Assembly (NCBI GenBank): GCA_036677145.1
Contig: JAKFFF010000049.1
Span: 22,052 to 86,051 of the forward strand
DNA length: 64,000 bases
Direction of reading: 5' to 3'
Source of the DNA: CADEED01 sp036677145
GTDB lineage: Bacteria; Pseudomonadota; Gammaproteobacteria; Steroidobacterales; Steroidobacteraceae
This document shows, one piece after another, positions 57,259 to 64,000 of the stretch. The notes beneath the pieces are model-generated. The model searched no databases, had not been told where the DNA came from, and saw only the letters and a program-made list of their open reading frames with translations. Numbering within the stretch: the stretch's first letter is position 1; every line of letters starts with the position of its first letter. Both the position numbers and the translations under genes were made by a program.

Positions 57259-57777
57259 TCAGTAGTGCTGGGTCAGCATCAGGTCGAGGTATGCGCCTTC
57301 GATGAGCTGTTCGGGTTGAATTCCGAGTTGATCCATGAGGTCACTCGCTTCGCGAATGCCCTGCTCGGGTGATTCGTCGTCCACCAGCACGACTTCGAGC
57401 TCGAGAAAATGGCCGAGACCTTCGACGCGGTCCAGGTGAACGCGGGTACGTCCAACCTGGAAGAGAGTGCGGTACTTGCGGATGCGACCGATTTGTCCGT
57501 AGGCCAGCGAAAGCGATTCACGAAGTGTCTCGGGTGATGAAGTTGGGGAGCGTATATAGAACGACTCCTTCGGTCCCGCTTGGTTCACTCTTCGATAGAA
57601 GATCAGCTCACCGGAATCATTCGAGAACGCGCGCAGCTTCAGCCGGCCCGTTACGCAGTTGAAAAACGTATCGTCCTGCGCGATTTCCAGCGGCCCTTCG
57701 CTCGCGAGCTCCGCGATTCGCGGCGCCAGCAGGCCGACATTCTCGACGCGGGCCTTTATCTCGACGTTGCGCGGCAC
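57259..57777 (-). CDS. CYTH-domain protein (class IV adenylate cyclase-like)
   Basis: This 172-residue protein starts PRNVEIKARV. In the ExExK signature the first Glu is Asn, as in a known subgroup of CYTH proteins. Other conserved positions: QDDTFFNCVTGRLKLRAF, ELIFYRR, KYRTLFQVGRTRVHLDRVEGLGHFLELEVVL and a C-terminal AYLDLML. CYTH enzymes act on triphosphates (adenylate cyclase, thiamine triphosphatase, inorganic triphosphatase), so the reaction is open. Start is GTG. Confidence 0.85.
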   Translation of the reverse strand: MPRNVEIKARVENVGLLAPRIAELASEGPLEIAQDDTFFNCVTGRLKLRAFSNDSGELIFYRRVNQAGPKESFYIRSPTSSPETLRESLSLAYGQIGRIRKYRTLFQVGRTRVHLDRVEGLGHFLELEVVLVDDESPEQGIREASDLMDQLGIQPEQLIEGAYLDLMLTQHY

Positions 57778-57790
57778 GCGAACACCATCA

Positions 57791-58249
57791 TTAGCGCATC
57801 AGGCGCACGCCGCCCGTAGCGCGTGGCGTGTCATTCGCACCCAGCGCTGCGTCGATGGAGTACCGGCCCGCACCATATGTCGCCAGATACAGACCGATGA
57901 CCACGAGACAACCCGACGGAAATACGCCGCGCATGCCGCCGAAGCGGTCGACCATTGCGATCGCGACGACGAAGTTGATTGCGCAAAGAAGACCGGCCCA
58001 ACGGGTGATGAGCCCCAGCACGAAGGCCGCGCCAATGGCGAACTGCAAATAGACGGACAAGGGCGCGAGGATGCGCGGACTCGGAAATCCATGGCTCTGC
58101 AGGAACGCGACGAACTCCTGCATACGGTCCGGGTTCGTGATGTTGTCCCAGACGCCCCAGATGAGAAACAGGCCGACGAAGATGCGCAATAACAGCAGCG
58201 TGAAGTCTGAGAAGCGTTGCGCCTGGCTCAGATAAAGGAAATTGCGCAT
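57791..58249 (-). CDS. DoxX family membrane protein
   Basis: This 152-residue protein has four transmembrane helices with the DoxX pattern: LLLLRIFVGLFLIWGVWDNI, YLQFAIGAAFVLGLITRWAGLL, INFVVAIAMV and a C-terminal FPSGCLVVIGLYLATYGAGRYSID. Members are linked to quinone-related redox processes, but this one is uncharacterised. It precedes the CYTH gene by 13 bp. Confidence 0.86.
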   Translation of the reverse strand: MRNFLYLSQAQRFSDFTLLLLRIFVGLFLIWGVWDNITNPDRMQEFVAFLQSHGFPSPRILAPLSVYLQFAIGAAFVLGLITRWAGLLCAINFVVAIAMVDRFGGMRGVFPSGCLVVIGLYLATYGAGRYSIDAALGANDTPRATGGVRLMR

Positions 58250-58389
58250 GAGGGTCCCCGGGCTATCGCTGACAAGCCCGCAAGACTAGCCGCGTTCGGC
58301 GGCCAGCGACAACGAAAAGTACACCTGCGCGTAAGCCTCGACGGACGTCGCGAAGTGGCGACGAGACCTCCGGCCCGCTCAGGGTGCTT

Positions 58390-58722
58390 TCAAGGCCGAC
58401 TATACGCGCGCTCGACGCGGGTCACGCGAGTCGCAAAGTGCGAGTACCACCGGCTCAGGCCTTCGGCCTGGGCAAGGCGATGCTCGGCGTGGTTGCGCCA
58501 GTTGGCGATGGACGCAAGCGAAGTCCAGTAGGACACCGTGATGCCGAAGCCGCTCGGACTTCGTGTGCTCTCTACCCCGAGAAACCCTGGCTGGCGAGCG
58601 GCCAGCTCCACCATGCGTGTGGCCATCGCGTCGTACCCATCGTCGACGTCCGTGCGCTGCGATGTGAAGATGACCGCGTAATACGGCGGCTCGGCCGTGG
58701 CCGCGAACCCGGGCTCGTTCAT
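58390..58722 (-). CDS. Antibiotic biosynthesis monooxygenase (ABM) domain protein
   Basis: This 110-residue ferredoxin-like dimeric alpha/beta-barrel protein has YYAVIFTSQRTD, MVELAARQPGFLGVESTRSPSGFGITVSYW and IANWRNHAEHRLAQ, typical of the ABM family. Such proteins include small cofactor-free monooxygenases. The ATG at 58722 overlaps the GST stop (ATGA), so it is coupled to the transferase. Confidence 0.83.
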   Translation of the reverse strand: MNEPGFAATAEPPYYAVIFTSQRTDVDDGYDAMATRMVELAARQPGFLGVESTRSPSGFGITVSYWTSLASIANWRNHAEHRLAQAEGLSRWYSHFATRVTRVERAYSRP

Positions 58723-59327
58723 GCCGGTCTCGCCGCAAGCGGGACGTAATTCGGCTGCGCCGCGACACGGCCTAACCACTCGCGCAAATTGGGGAATGGC
58801 TTCAGGTCGTGGCCGCCATCCTCGGCGGTGTGCGTGTACGCGTACAACGCGATGTCGGCGATGCTGTAGCGGTCGTTCACGAAGAACTGATTCGCCGCGA
58901 GATGCGACTCCATGACCGCGAGCGCCTCGCGTCCCTTGGCGAGCCGCCCGGGCAATTCGGCGCGGCGCGGATGATCCGCGGGCAGGTGGCGCACGATGTA
59001 ACGCGGTGTCGCGACGTACGGCTCATGGCTGTACTGCTCGAAGAACATCCATTGCAGGACCTGCGCGCGCCCGAGCTGCGTGGCCGGCACGAAGCGTGAA
59101 CCTTCGGCGAGATACCACATGATGGCGTTCGACTCGAACAGGTTGGTGCCGTTGTCCAGTTCGAGTGTCGGTATGCGCCCGTTCGGATTGCGCTTGAGGA
59201 ATTCGGGCGTGCGGGTCTGGCCCTTGTCGATGTCGACCTCGGTCCAGCGGTATTTCTGGCCGAGTTGCGCGAGCAGCAACCGCACCTTGTAGCCGTTTCC
59301 GGAGTCGAGGTAATCGAACAGATGCAT
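58719..59327 (-). CDS. Glutathione S-transferase
   Basis: This 202-residue protein has an N-terminal thioredoxin-fold domain (HLFDYLDSGNGYKVRLLLAQLG; KRNPNGRIPTLEL with the cis-Pro; FESNAIMWYLAEGS binding the glutathione gamma-glutamyl part) and a helical C-terminal domain with YSIADIALYAYTHTA. It conjugates or reduces substrates with glutathione. Divergent from a LysR regulator 125 bp away, which probably controls it, and coupled to the ABM gene. Confidence 0.9.
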   Translation of the reverse strand: MHLFDYLDSGNGYKVRLLLAQLGQKYRWTEVDIDKGQTRTPEFLKRNPNGRIPTLELDNGTNLFESNAIMWYLAEGSRFVPATQLGRAQVLQWMFFEQYSHEPYVATPRYIVRHLPADHPRRAELPGRLAKGREALAVMESHLAANQFFVNDRYSIADIALYAYTHTAEDGGHDLKPFPNLREWLGRVAAQPNYVPLAARPA

Positions 59328-59452
59328 GGGGCCTTCCTTGTTTTTCCTGGGCTGGTTCGTTTGATCCGGAAGTATCGGCCGGGCGTCGTGCGGCCGCGAG
59401 AACGAAGGATTTTCGCTGAGGCTAAGTTATTCTTGCTCTTGGAGAGAGACTC

Positions 59453-60361
59453 GTGACGCGCCGCCTGCCACCGCTCAATGCACTGCGTTCCTTCGAAGCT
59501 TCCGCGCGGCTCGGCAGCTTCGTAGCGGCCGCGACCGAGCTGCGCGTGTCCCCCGCGGCCGTCAGCCAGCAGGTCCGCCGGCTCGAGGAGTACCTCGACA
59601 CGCGGCTGTTCCAGCGCCTGGCGCGCGGGCTCGTGCTCACCGACCAGGGACGGGACTATCTACCGGAACTGTCGGCGGGCTTCGACCTGCTCGGTGAATC
59701 CACCGCCCGGGTGCGCGCCAAACGCGCCGACGGCGTGCTGACGATAACGACGCTGGCAGCCTTCGCGAACGGCTGGCTGCTGCCGCGCATGCACCGCTTC
59801 CGCGAGCGAGCGCCGCGTATCGACGTGGTCATGCGCACTTCGCGCCAGATCATGGATTTCCGGCGGGACGCGATCGATCTCGCCATTCGCTTCGCGCCGG
59901 CGCCGGGGCGCGGGCTGCAAGGCGAACTACTGTGCCAGGAGGAACTGTTTCCCGTCGCGAGCCCGCAATTGTTTCGCGGCGGCCGCATGCCGGACACGCT
60001 GTCCGCGCTCGCCGACTATCCATTGCTGCATGACATCGACGCCAATCCGGAGCAGCCCTGGCTCGGGTGGCGCGGCTGGTTCGAGCGCGCGGGACTTTCG
60101 GCGGCCAACGTCGGCCGCGGCCCGCAGTTCAGTGATTCCATCGTGCTGATCGGCGCCGCCGTCGCCGGCCTGGGAATTGCTATTGGCCGCGCGCCGCATG
60201 TCGCGCCACTGCTGTCGCGCGGCCAGCTCGTGCGTGTGACGCAGGAGTCCTGGCTCGCGCCGTGGAGTTATTTCCTGATGGCGCCGCCCGCGCATTTCCG
60301 CCGCCCCGTGGTGCGCACGTTCGTGGACTGGGCGCTCGAGGAAGCACGCGACGCAGCGTGA
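59453..60361 (+). CDS. LysR family transcriptional regulator (GcvA-like)
   Basis: This 302-residue regulator has an N-terminal winged helix (LPPLNALRSFEASARLGSFVAAATELRVSPAAVSQQVRRLEEYL, split over residues 4-47) and a periplasmic-binding-type effector domain. The N-terminus matches the GcvA/AmpR branch. Start is GTG with GGAGAG upstream. LysR proteins usually regulate the divergent gene, here the GST-ABM pair. Confidence 0.92.
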   Translation: MTRRLPPLNALRSFEASARLGSFVAAATELRVSPAAVSQQVRRLEEYLDTRLFQRLARGLVLTDQGRDYLPELSAGFDLLGESTARVRAKRADGVLTITTLAAFANGWLLPRMHRFRERAPRIDVVMRTSRQIMDFRRDAIDLAIRFAPAPGRGLQGELLCQEELFPVASPQLFRGGRMPDTLSALADYPLLHDIDANPEQPWLGWRGWFERAGLSAANVGRGPQFSDSIVLIGAAVAGLGIAIGRAPHVAPLLSRGQLVRVTQESWLAPWSYFLMAPPAHFRRPVVRTFVDWALEEARDAA

Positions 60362-60367
60362 TCCGCC

Positions 60368-61129
60368 CTAAAGCGACAGCGGCAGCTCCAGGTGCCGGGC
60401 GTACATCATGTCGCGGTGTTCGAGGAGCACGGGATCGAGCGCCGCGCGGGTCTCTTCATCCAGCATGCTGAAGCCCGCGCGTATGCCCGGATCCATGCGG
60501 CACTGCAATTCGGGCAGTGGCTGGAACATCCCCATGAAAGCCGCACTGTAGATGTCGAGCGCGGACAGCCGGTTCCCGAGGTAATAGTCCCCGTCCGCGC
60601 CGCGCAGCTCGCGCGCGAACAGGCCTAACAACTCGCACACCCGCGTCCCCGCCGCTGCGCCGGCTTCGGGTGTGTAGCCGTATTTCTTGCCCAGATAGCC
60701 GGCGACACGTCCCGGCAGGCCGCCCCGCCCCTGCAGGGCCGCGTGGACCGACTGCAGCCGGCGTACCCAGCCCAGGCCACCCTCGTTGCAGAACTGGTCC
60801 GATAACGTGAGCACCCGCGATTTTTCCAGCGGATCCGGCGGCAACAACCAGGGTTGCGGCGCGAGCCGCTCCGCGAGCATGAGAATCTCCGCCCAACTCG
60901 TGCGCGGGAATTCCTTCTCGTACACCACCACGGGGCCGCTCAGCTCGCCGGCCCATTTCCTGAGCGCGTCATTGTCGTAGACCAGCCGCACGGCCACCCA
61001 CTCGAGCTGCTTCACATGGAAGATGCCTTTGACAGCCTCGCCCCACGGGCTCGGAACATTGCCGACGACGACCATGCGCAGGCCGGAGCGGGAAATGGCC
61101 TCCTCTACGCTCACATACTCGAATGACAT
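60368..61129 (-). CDS. Glutathione S-transferase-like protein
   Basis: This 253-residue protein has a degenerate thioredoxin-like N-terminal domain (LRMVVVGNVPSPWGEAVKGIFHVKQLEWVAVRLVYDND split; GPVVVYEKEFPRTSW) and a GST C-terminal helical domain (YLGNRLSALDIYSAAFMGMF). The usual glutathione-site pattern is only partly kept, so catalysis is uncertain. The ATG at 61129 is the first start that fits the fold. It converges with lysR, 6 bp apart. Confidence 0.75.
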   Translation of the reverse strand: MSFEYVSVEEAISRSGLRMVVVGNVPSPWGEAVKGIFHVKQLEWVAVRLVYDNDALRKWAGELSGPVVVYEKEFPRTSWAEILMLAERLAPQPWLLPPDPLEKSRVLTLSDQFCNEGGLGWVRRLQSVHAALQGRGGLPGRVAGYLGKKYGYTPEAGAAAGTRVCELLGLFARELRGADGDYYLGNRLSALDIYSAAFMGMFQPLPELQCRMDPGIRAGFSMLDEETRAALDPVLLEHRDMMYARHLELPLSL

Positions 61130-61239
61130 GCGCGGTTTCCCTGGCTGATGTCGCGGATGATGGAAAGCTTCGACGCTGCGAGGACGGATCACAAGTGGGT
61201 TTTGCCGGACTCTGTGTGCGGTTTTTCCGCACAGTGGAA

Positions 61240-61752
61240 TCATGAATCCGCAAGCACCCGCGAGTAATGCCGCAGATCCGCCGCGGAGAAACAGCAGAAA
61301 GTGATTTCGCTCATGCCGCCCAATTCGCGCGCGATCCGGCCGGCCGTCGCAACGGCGATCGGCGCCGCGAGCTCGATCGGATAGCCGTAGATGCCCGTGC
61401 TGATGCTGGGAAAAGCGAGTGTCGCGATTCCTTCGCTCGCGGCAATCTCGAGCGAGCGGCGGTAGCAAGACGCCAGCAGCGCCGGTTCTCCGGAGGCGCC
61501 GCCGTTCCACACCGGACCCACCGTGTGGATGACGAACTTCGCCGGCAGGCGATAAGCCTTCGTGAGTTTTGCGTCGCCGGTCTGGCAGCCGCCGAGCAGC
61601 CGGCACTCGTGCAGAAGATCAGGCCCCGCGGCGCGATGAATCGCGCCGTCGACGCCGCCGCCACCTAACAAAGATGAGTTCGCCGCATTGACGATCGCGT
61701 CCACTTCCAGCGTGGTGATGTCGGCCTGGATCGCGCGCAGCCGCGGGGTCAT
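61240..61752 (-). CDS. ymdB: Macro-domain protein (O-acetyl-ADP-ribose deacetylase-like)
   Basis: This 170-residue protein shows the MacroD-type signature: LRAIQADITTLEVDAIVNAANSSLLGGGGVDGAIHRAAG, split here, with the ADP-ribose loop GGGGVDGAIH, then VIHTVGPVWNGG and FPSISTGIYGYP. E. coli YmdB has nearly the same length. It removes acetyl or ADP-ribose groups from O-acetyl-ADP-ribose or modified proteins. A longer frame reaching 61848 has no family support; a 37-codon frame precedes it by 10 bp. Confidence 0.9.
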   Translation of the reverse strand: MTPRLRAIQADITTLEVDAIVNAANSSLLGGGGVDGAIHRAAGPDLLHECRLLGGCQTGDAKLTKAYRLPAKFVIHTVGPVWNGGASGEPALLASCYRRSLEIAASEGIATLAFPSISTGIYGYPIELAAPIAVATAGRIARELGGMSEITFCCFSAADLRHYSRVLADS

Positions 61753-61762
61753 GGACGCATCT

Positions 61763-61876
61763 TCAGTCGAGATGAAAGCGGAACCGGTTTCCGTCGAGAT
61801 CATCGACGGTGACGTCGCGCACCGGCAACACCGGCACCGGTGCACCAAGCGGCGTTAGTGAAGCTTTTGCCTGCAC
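61763..61876 (-). CDS. Possible small protein (VOC-like C-terminal fragment)
   Basis: This 37-codon frame begins with GTG, preceded by AAGGAG at good spacing, and ends in DVTVDDLDGNRFRFHLD. That tail resembles the last strand of glyoxalase/VOC proteins (DPDGNxxxF). It is either a genuine small protein co-transcribed with the macro-domain gene or the decayed end of a VOC gene with a fortuitous start. Very short, so support is limited. Confidence 0.35.
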   Translation of the reverse strand: MQAKASLTPLGAPVPVLPVRDVTVDDLDGNRFRFHLD

Positions 61877-61933
61877 AAGAACTCCTTAGCCATAGTCCGC
61901 CACGCACGCCTTCGCGCCTGCCACAATTGCAGG

Positions 61934-62842
61934 ATGACGAAGCGCGGCTGGATCCTGTTCCTTTCCCTGGGCCTGTTGTGGGGCATGCCCTATCTGCTGA
62001 TCCGTATCGCCGTCGGCGAGCTCGACCCGCTCGTCGTCGCGGGTGTACGCACGCTGATCGGTGCGCTGCTGCTGCTGCCGATCGCGCTGCATCGTAACGC
62101 CCTGGCCCCGGCCTTTCGCAAGTGGAAATGGTTGCTGGCGTTCACGCTGATCGAGATCAGCGTTCCATGGGTACTGCTGGGTCATGCGGAAACACGCCTC
62201 AACAGTTCGACGGCCGGTCTGCTCATCGCCGTCGTGCCGCTGTTCGCGGCGCTGATCGTCACGAAGCTCGGGCATGAGCGGCTGGAACCGCGCCGGATGT
62301 TCGGACTTGGCCTGGGGTTCGCGGGGGTCGCGCTGCTCGTGGGACTCGACATCCACTTCTCGGATCTCCTTGCCGTCGCCGCGACAATTGTCGTCGCGCT
62401 TTGTTACGCGATTGGCCCGATCATCATCAACCGCAAGCTCGGCGACGTGCCGGCGATGGGTGTGATCACCGCGTCGCTGATTCTCGCGACGCTGATCTAC
62501 GCGCCTTTCGCGCCCTTCCTCTGGCCGGAACAGGTCTCCGCGGAATCCGCGTGGTCGGTCGTGGGGCTCGGGGTGTTGTGTACGGCCGTCGCATTCATCG
62601 TGTTTTTTGCGCTGATCGCCGAGGTCGGGCCGGCGCGGGCGACGGTCATCACCTACGTGAACCCCGCGGTCGCGATCATTCTCGGCGCGCTGGTGCTGAG
62701 TGAACCGCTCACGCTCGGCATGGCGATCGGCTTTCCGCTGGTGATCCTGGGATCGATCCTCGGAACTATGCGCGCCGCTCAGAGCAAGCCGGACATCAAT
62801 CCCAGCGCGACGGCAACCAGCAGCACCGCGACGAATCGCTGA
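61934..62842 (+). CDS. EamA/DMT-superfamily transporter
   Basis: This 302-residue protein has ten transmembrane helices arranged as two EamA repeats (first: LGLLWGMPYLLIRIAVGELDPLVVAGVRTLIGALLLLP split over helices 1-2; second ends TYVNPAVAIILGALVLSEPL). These are usually exporters of metabolites or amino acids. Its last 64 bp overlap the end of the convergent TauE-type gene. Confidence 0.9.
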   Translation: MTKRGWILFLSLGLLWGMPYLLIRIAVGELDPLVVAGVRTLIGALLLLPIALHRNALAPAFRKWKWLLAFTLIEISVPWVLLGHAETRLNSSTAGLLIAVVPLFAALIVTKLGHERLEPRRMFGLGLGFAGVALLVGLDIHFSDLLAVAATIVVALCYAIGPIIINRKLGDVPAMGVITASLILATLIYAPFAPFLWPEQVSAESAWSVVGLGVLCTAVAFIVFFALIAEVGPARATVITYVNPAVAIILGALVLSEPLTLGMAIGFPLVILGSILGTMRAAQSKPDINPSATATSSTATNR

Positions 62843-63549
62843 ATTCCCGGCAACGTCATTTTCCGCAGGTAGCGATTGCCGAGAGCCGCGCCGGCGAACG
62901 CCGCGAAAACCGCCGCGCCCAGCAGGGGAAGGTTCGGATTCACGCTGCTCCAGTCCAGGCTCGAGTAGATGGTCAGGCGCGCCAGGTCGACGACACACGC
63001 CAGCACGACTCCAGTGGCGATGAAGCCTTCCTTGGACAGTCCGGCGCGCACCAGGAACGCCGAGCGCAATGCGCCCTGCATGCCGGACAATCCGCCGAAG
63101 AATCCGCTGAGCGCGCCACCCATCGGCAGATATTTCGGCGGGAACGCGAGTTCGCGAAAGGCAGGCAGGAACTCGAGGAGCGCGAATCCGAGCAGCAGCA
63201 GCCCGACGACGAAGTTCGCGGGCATGACACTGACGACGCGGCCGAATGGCGCGTAGGCGAACAACGGCGCGCCACCCGCAAGCCACAGCAGCAGCCAGGC
63301 GCCGGCAAACGACATCACCAGCGCCGGCAATCCGAAGCGCAACACGACCCGCCAGTCGGCGTGTTTGCCCGTCAGCAGTAGTTTGAAGAGGCTGTTGAGC
63401 AGGTGGACGATCGCGGTGAGCGCCACGGCCTGCTCGATCGGCACGAACAACGCAAACGCCGGCAGCAGCAGCGTGCCGAGTCCGAATCCGGAGAAGAATG
63501 TCAGCGCCGAAGCCAGTAGCGCGACCGCACAGATGACGAGAAAACTCAT
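62779..63549 (-). CDS. TauE/SafE family membrane permease
   Basis: This 256-residue protein has about eight transmembrane helices. LPAFALFVPIEQAVALTAIVHLLNSLFKLLLTGKHADWRVVLRFGLPAL (split) and GALSGFFGGLSGMQGALRSAFLVRAGL carry the two conserved family repeats. Members export sulfite, sulfoacetate or other organic anions, or act in sulfur metabolism; substrate unknown. It overlaps the convergent EamA gene by 64 bp. Confidence 0.9.
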   Translation of the reverse strand: MSFLVICAVALLASALTFFSGFGLGTLLLPAFALFVPIEQAVALTAIVHLLNSLFKLLLTGKHADWRVVLRFGLPALVMSFAGAWLLLWLAGGAPLFAYAPFGRVVSVMPANFVVGLLLLGFALLEFLPAFRELAFPPKYLPMGGALSGFFGGLSGMQGALRSAFLVRAGLSKEGFIATGVVLACVVDLARLTIYSSLDWSSVNPNLPLLGAAVFAAFAGAALGNRYLRKMTLPGIQRFVAVLLVAVALGLMSGLL

Positions 63550-63615
63550 GCGCGCATTTCAACCTGCACTCGTTACGGTGAGACTACATCCGGCGCCACA
63601 CCGCGGCGACCATTC

Positions 63616-64000
63616 TCAGCCGTTGCGGCAAACCGCTTCGATGTTGTGGCCGTCGGGGTCGAGCACATAGGCCGCGTAATAGTTAGCGGCATAGTCGGGG
63701 CGAAGCCCGGGTGGGCCATTACTCGCCCCGCCCGCCTCGAGCCCGGCGTGGTGAAACGCGTCCACCGCGGCGCGCGAATCGGTGAGGAATGCCACGTGCT
63801 GCCGGTCGGTGAAGGGTTTGCCGGAACGGATCCAGAACACCGGGTCCGGCGGCGAGCCAAAGCCCGCGAGCAATCGCCCGCCACCCCGATCGAACTCCAG
63901 CACGAGCGACAGACCCAGCGGGGCGAGCAGCACCCGGTAGAAGGCCCTGCTCACCGCGAAATCGGTCACCGAAAAATCGACGTGGTGGATGATCCGGTCC
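63616..64000 (-). CDS. VOC (glyoxalase/bleomycin-resistance) family protein, 5' end outside window
   Basis: The reverse strand encodes RIIHHVDFSVTDFAVSRAFYRVLLAPLG, split at HHVDFSVTD, the typical VOC N-terminus, followed by GQHVAFLTDSRAAVD-type strands (RQHVAFLTDSRAAVDAFHHAGLEAGG) and the ending YVLDPDGHNIEAVCRNG. The frame stays open through base 64000, and the family start motif begins about three residues inside the edge, so the start codon is just beyond the window. Substrate unknown; often a fosfomycin- or glyoxalase-like protein. Confidence 0.85.
   Translation of the reverse strand, partial: DRIIHHVDFSVTDFAVSRAFYRVLLAPLGLSLVLEFDRGGGRLLAGFGSPPDPVFWIRSGKPFTDRQHVAFLTDSRAAVDAFHHAGLEAGGASNGPPGLRPDYAANYYAAYVLDPDGHNIEAVCRNG

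Noticed and set aside
1..64000. CRISPR arrays, tRNA or rRNA genes, insertion sequences
   Set aside because: No direct-repeat arrays, no cloverleaf-type sequence, no transposase or terminal inverted repeats seen on reading both strands; small tRNA-like structures could still be missed by eye.

Overview
The window is about 64 kb of GC-rich chromosomal DNA, densely coding, with many overlapping start and stop codons. The gene order gmk-rpoZ-spoT-ridA-recG, ubiquinone synthesis (ubiA), a complete aa3-type cytochrome c oxidase set, biotin synthesis (bioBFCD), a PEP-CTERM surface protein, Lgt, and NtrY/NtrX-like sigma-54 signalling all point to an aerobic gammaproteobacterium. I place it, by inference only, near the Xanthomonadales/Nevskiales/Steroidobacteraceae group. 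I see no tRNA, rRNA, CRISPR array, transposase, integrase or phage gene, so this looks like ordinary chromosome rather than an island.

Layout. 0-9.7 kb: a partial PP2C phosphatase, yicC, a PEP-CTERM protein behind a sigma-54 promoter, gmk, rpoZ, spoT, ridA, recG, a Fur-controlled TonB-like gene and ubiA. 9.7-12.3 kb (minus): three genes for oxidative galactose catabolism. 12.5-16.1 kb (minus): an unusual operon combining a nitrate/taurine-type ABC importer with a SCO copper chaperone and a cupredoxin-like protein. 16.2-18.7 kb: a GMC dehydrogenase and its small subunit. 18.6-23.8 kb: comF and bioBFCD. 23.8-28.0 kb: first half of the cytochrome oxidase locus, closed by a strong terminator. 28.2-31.4 kb: a KaiC-like ATPase overlapping a hybrid histidine kinase. 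31.5-33.4 kb: leuA behind a leucine-rich leader peptide. 33.4-39.7 kb (minus): two tandem sigma-54 transcription units, namely beta-barrel + M23 protein, then beta-barrel + POTRA/Omp85-like protein + periplasmic protein + NtrY-like kinase + NtrX-like regulator. 39.8-44.1 kb: lgt, an M28 peptidase, a hypothetical gene, and asd behind a textbook attenuator. 44.2-47.7 kb: second half of the oxidase locus (DUF2909, surf1, SCO-like, ctaA, ctaB). 48-64 kb: dodecin, an S41 protease, a MASE1 histidine kinase, a metallo-hydrolase and a run of small accessory genes (GFA, DUF3703, DUF423, DoxX, GST, LysR, macro domain, transporters).

The strongest regulatory signals are: (1) an asd leader with a Lys/Thr/Ile-rich peptide and mutually exclusive terminator and antiterminator helices; (2) a leuA leader peptide with six Leu codons in eight; (3) sigma-54 promoters on two paralogous outer-membrane genes, each with the same 18-bp palindrome about 75 bp upstream, one of them driving an operon that ends in its own sigma-54 activator, and a similar arrangement at the PEP-CTERM gene; (4) a Fur box on the TonB-like gene; (5) an octamer, CTATCTAC/GTAGATAG, found 12 times across the window in all reading frames.
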